Shown piece after piece: positions 5,187 through 6,105 of a stretch of 6,105 nt of DNA (its first letter is position 1; each line of letters starts with the position of its first letter). A program made the position numbers and the translations under genes. The notes beneath the pieces were generated by a model. It ran no database searches and was not told the DNA's origin. It saw only the letters and a program-made list of their open reading frames with translations. The stretch comes from an uncultured Rhizobiaceae group bacterium (GTDB lineage: Bacteria; Pseudomonadota; Alphaproteobacteria; Rhizobiales; Rhizobiaceae): positions 1 to 6,105 of the forward strand of contig CALFBU010000107.1 of assembly GCA_937951455.1 (NCBI GenBank), in the 5' to 3' direction.

Positions 5187-5762
5187 TTATAGTAAGCCTA
5201 TTATGTGTTTAACTCGCTCCCGAGTAGCATTTAACCCCTCACTCGTATCAATCACAAAATCAGCCTGTTCGCGTTTATCACTGTCGGGCACTTGTCTTGC
5301 CAGTATCGCTTCGAATTTTTCTTCGGTCATGCCTTCGCGGGCTAAGACTCTTTGTCTTTGCACTTCGGCGGGTGCGGTGACGACGATGATTTTGTCGACG
5401 CGGTTTTTGCCGCCTGTTTCAAACAGGAGCGGGATATCGAGAACGACGAGCTTGTCACCTCTTGTCTCTGCTTTTTGTAAAAATTCCTGTTCTTGTTTGT
5501 GCACCATCGGGTGAATGATGGCTTCCAGCTTTTTCATATTTTCTGGCTTGCCAATGACATATTCGCTCAGCTTGGTGCGGTCGACTGTTCCGTCCCTGAT
5601 TGTATTTGGAAACGCTGCTTCAATCAATGGCGCTGCTTCGCCTGAATAAAGTTGATGCACAGTTGCGTCCGCATCATAAACCGCGATGCCTTCATCGCGA
5701 AACATTTGCGCGGTGGTGGATTTTCCCATGCCGATAGAACCGGTCAGACCTGCTTTTATCAT
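5187..5762 (-). CDS. coaE: Dephospho-CoA kinase
   Basis: The 191-residue protein performs the last step of coenzyme A synthesis, ATP-dependent phosphorylation of the 3'-hydroxyl of dephospho-CoA, in the cytoplasm. The P-loop is GSIGMGKST (8-16). The [11 protein letters not shown] stretch (29-39) contains the conserved DAD, IIHPMV (82-87) is the family IxHPxV motif, and [10 protein letters not shown] (108-117) is the hallmark substrate-side block. [20 protein letters not shown] (138-157) is the lid region, followed by ADFVIDTS (167-174). The length is normal. Its ATG overlaps the aroE stop as ATGA (5759-5762), with a good AGGA (5774-5771) 8 nt upstream inside aroE. The next gene down begins 1 nt after its stop. 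Identity is firm. Confidence 0.96.
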   Translation of the reverse strand: MIKAGLTGSIGMGKSTTAQMFRDEGIAVYDADATVHQLYSGEAAPLIEAAFPNTIRDGTVDRTKLSEYVIGKPENMKKLEAIIHPMVHKQEQEFLQKAETRGDKLVVLDIPLLFETGGKNRVDKIIVVTAPAEVQRQRVLAREGMTEEKFEAILARQVPDSDKREQADFVIDTSEGLNATRERVKHIIGLL

Positions 5763-6105
5763 GTCGAAAGTCCTAAAATATAGTCGCGTAATTCATCCGT
5801 GACCTCCGGGCGAAGGCCAAACCATTTTTCAAAACCCGGCACCGCCTGATGCAGCAACATGCCAAGACCATCGACGGTTTTTAAATCCAGCGCATTGGCT
5901 GATTTCAAGAAAGGTGTTTCAAGCGGGGTGTAGACAATGTCGGTCACAATTGCTGATTTTGGCAGAGTCGATAAGTCAGGCATCATGGAAGCATCACTGC
6001 CTGCCATGCCGATGGAGGTTGTGTTGACGATGAAATCAGTTTGCGAAAGCAAGTCTTGCAACTCATCCCACGGATGCGCTTTACATTTATCACCAAAGAG
6101 CCTTG
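5759..6105 (-). CDS. aroE: Shikimate dehydrogenase (C-terminal part, cut by window edge)
   Basis: The reading frame is open from the window edge to the stop at 5759-5761, so 114 residues plus a partial codon are visible of a usual 270-290. The frame continues upstream of the first internal Met as [14 protein letters not shown], so no start lies here. Family blocks are [12 protein letters not shown] (NADP-domain loop), [16 protein letters not shown] and the conserved [20 protein letters not shown], whose Gln belongs to the shikimate-site motif. The enzyme reduces 3-dehydroshikimate to shikimate with NADPH in the aromatic amino acid pathway. It overlaps coaE by 4 bp, the usual aroE-coaE coupling of alphaproteobacteria. 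The promoter is outside the window. Confidence 0.95.
   Translation of the reverse strand, partial: RLFGDKCKAHPWDELQDLLSQTDFIVNTTSIGMAGSDASMMPDLSTLPKSAIVTDIVYTPLETPFLKSANALDLKTVDGLGMLLHQAVPGFEKWFGLRPEVTDELRDYILGLST

Noticed and set aside
5203..5514. Plus-strand open frame of 103 codons opposite coaE
   Set aside because: It is antisense to strongly conserved CoaE motifs; its Ser/Leu/Thr-rich translation is typical of a reverse-strand shadow.

Overview
The window reads as a stretch of chromosomal core DNA from an alphaproteobacterium, most likely of the Hyphomicrobiales (Rhizobiales) type. The evidence is the gene set aroE-coaE-dnaQ facing secB, next to a Tim44/TimA-like gene, mltA, an Smr-domain gene and an XRE regulator, an arrangement I recognise from that group. 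The genes are only moderately GC-rich (about 45-51% in the stretches I counted by hand). That is low for soil rhizobia and would fit a marine or host-associated lineage, but the genus cannot be read from this sequence.

There are three transcription blocks. Block 1 (minus strand, 2508 down to 1) is timA-like > mltA > smr > xre, with 8-bp and 2-bp gaps and one 4-bp ATGA overlap, so it is almost certainly one operon. Its promoter should lie in the 135-bp divergent gap 2509-2643. Block 2 (plus strand, 2644-3784) is fxsA followed after 124 bp by secB. Block 3 (minus strand, 6105 down to 3839) is aroE (partial, cut by the window edge) > coaE > an unrecognised 179-residue gene > dnaQ. aroE and coaE overlap by ATGA. 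secB and dnaQ converge on a 54-bp gap that holds a perfect palindrome and a second hairpin.

Functionally, the genes cover protein export and envelope work (SecB chaperone, membrane-anchored Tim44-like protein, FxsA membrane protein, MltA murein hydrolase). They also cover DNA upkeep (DnaQ proofreading subunit, Smr-domain protein) and housekeeping metabolism (AroE in aromatic amino acid synthesis, CoaE in coenzyme A synthesis). Apart from the 179-residue gene these are ordinary core genes.

The points worth a second look are these. The AT-rich 179-residue gene of unknown function (about 34% GC against about 51% in coaE) sits between coaE and dnaQ. dnaQ has a promoter-like sequence whose predicted start point falls on the ATG itself, suggesting a leaderless mRNA, and a run of G-tracts lies over the same bases. 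MltA has no signal peptide, and an in-frame stop closely upstream rules out a longer start. SecB carries an N-terminal KKAAP repeat tail. I see no mobile element, CRISPR array, tRNA or rRNA, and no clear evidence of a new multi-gene system.
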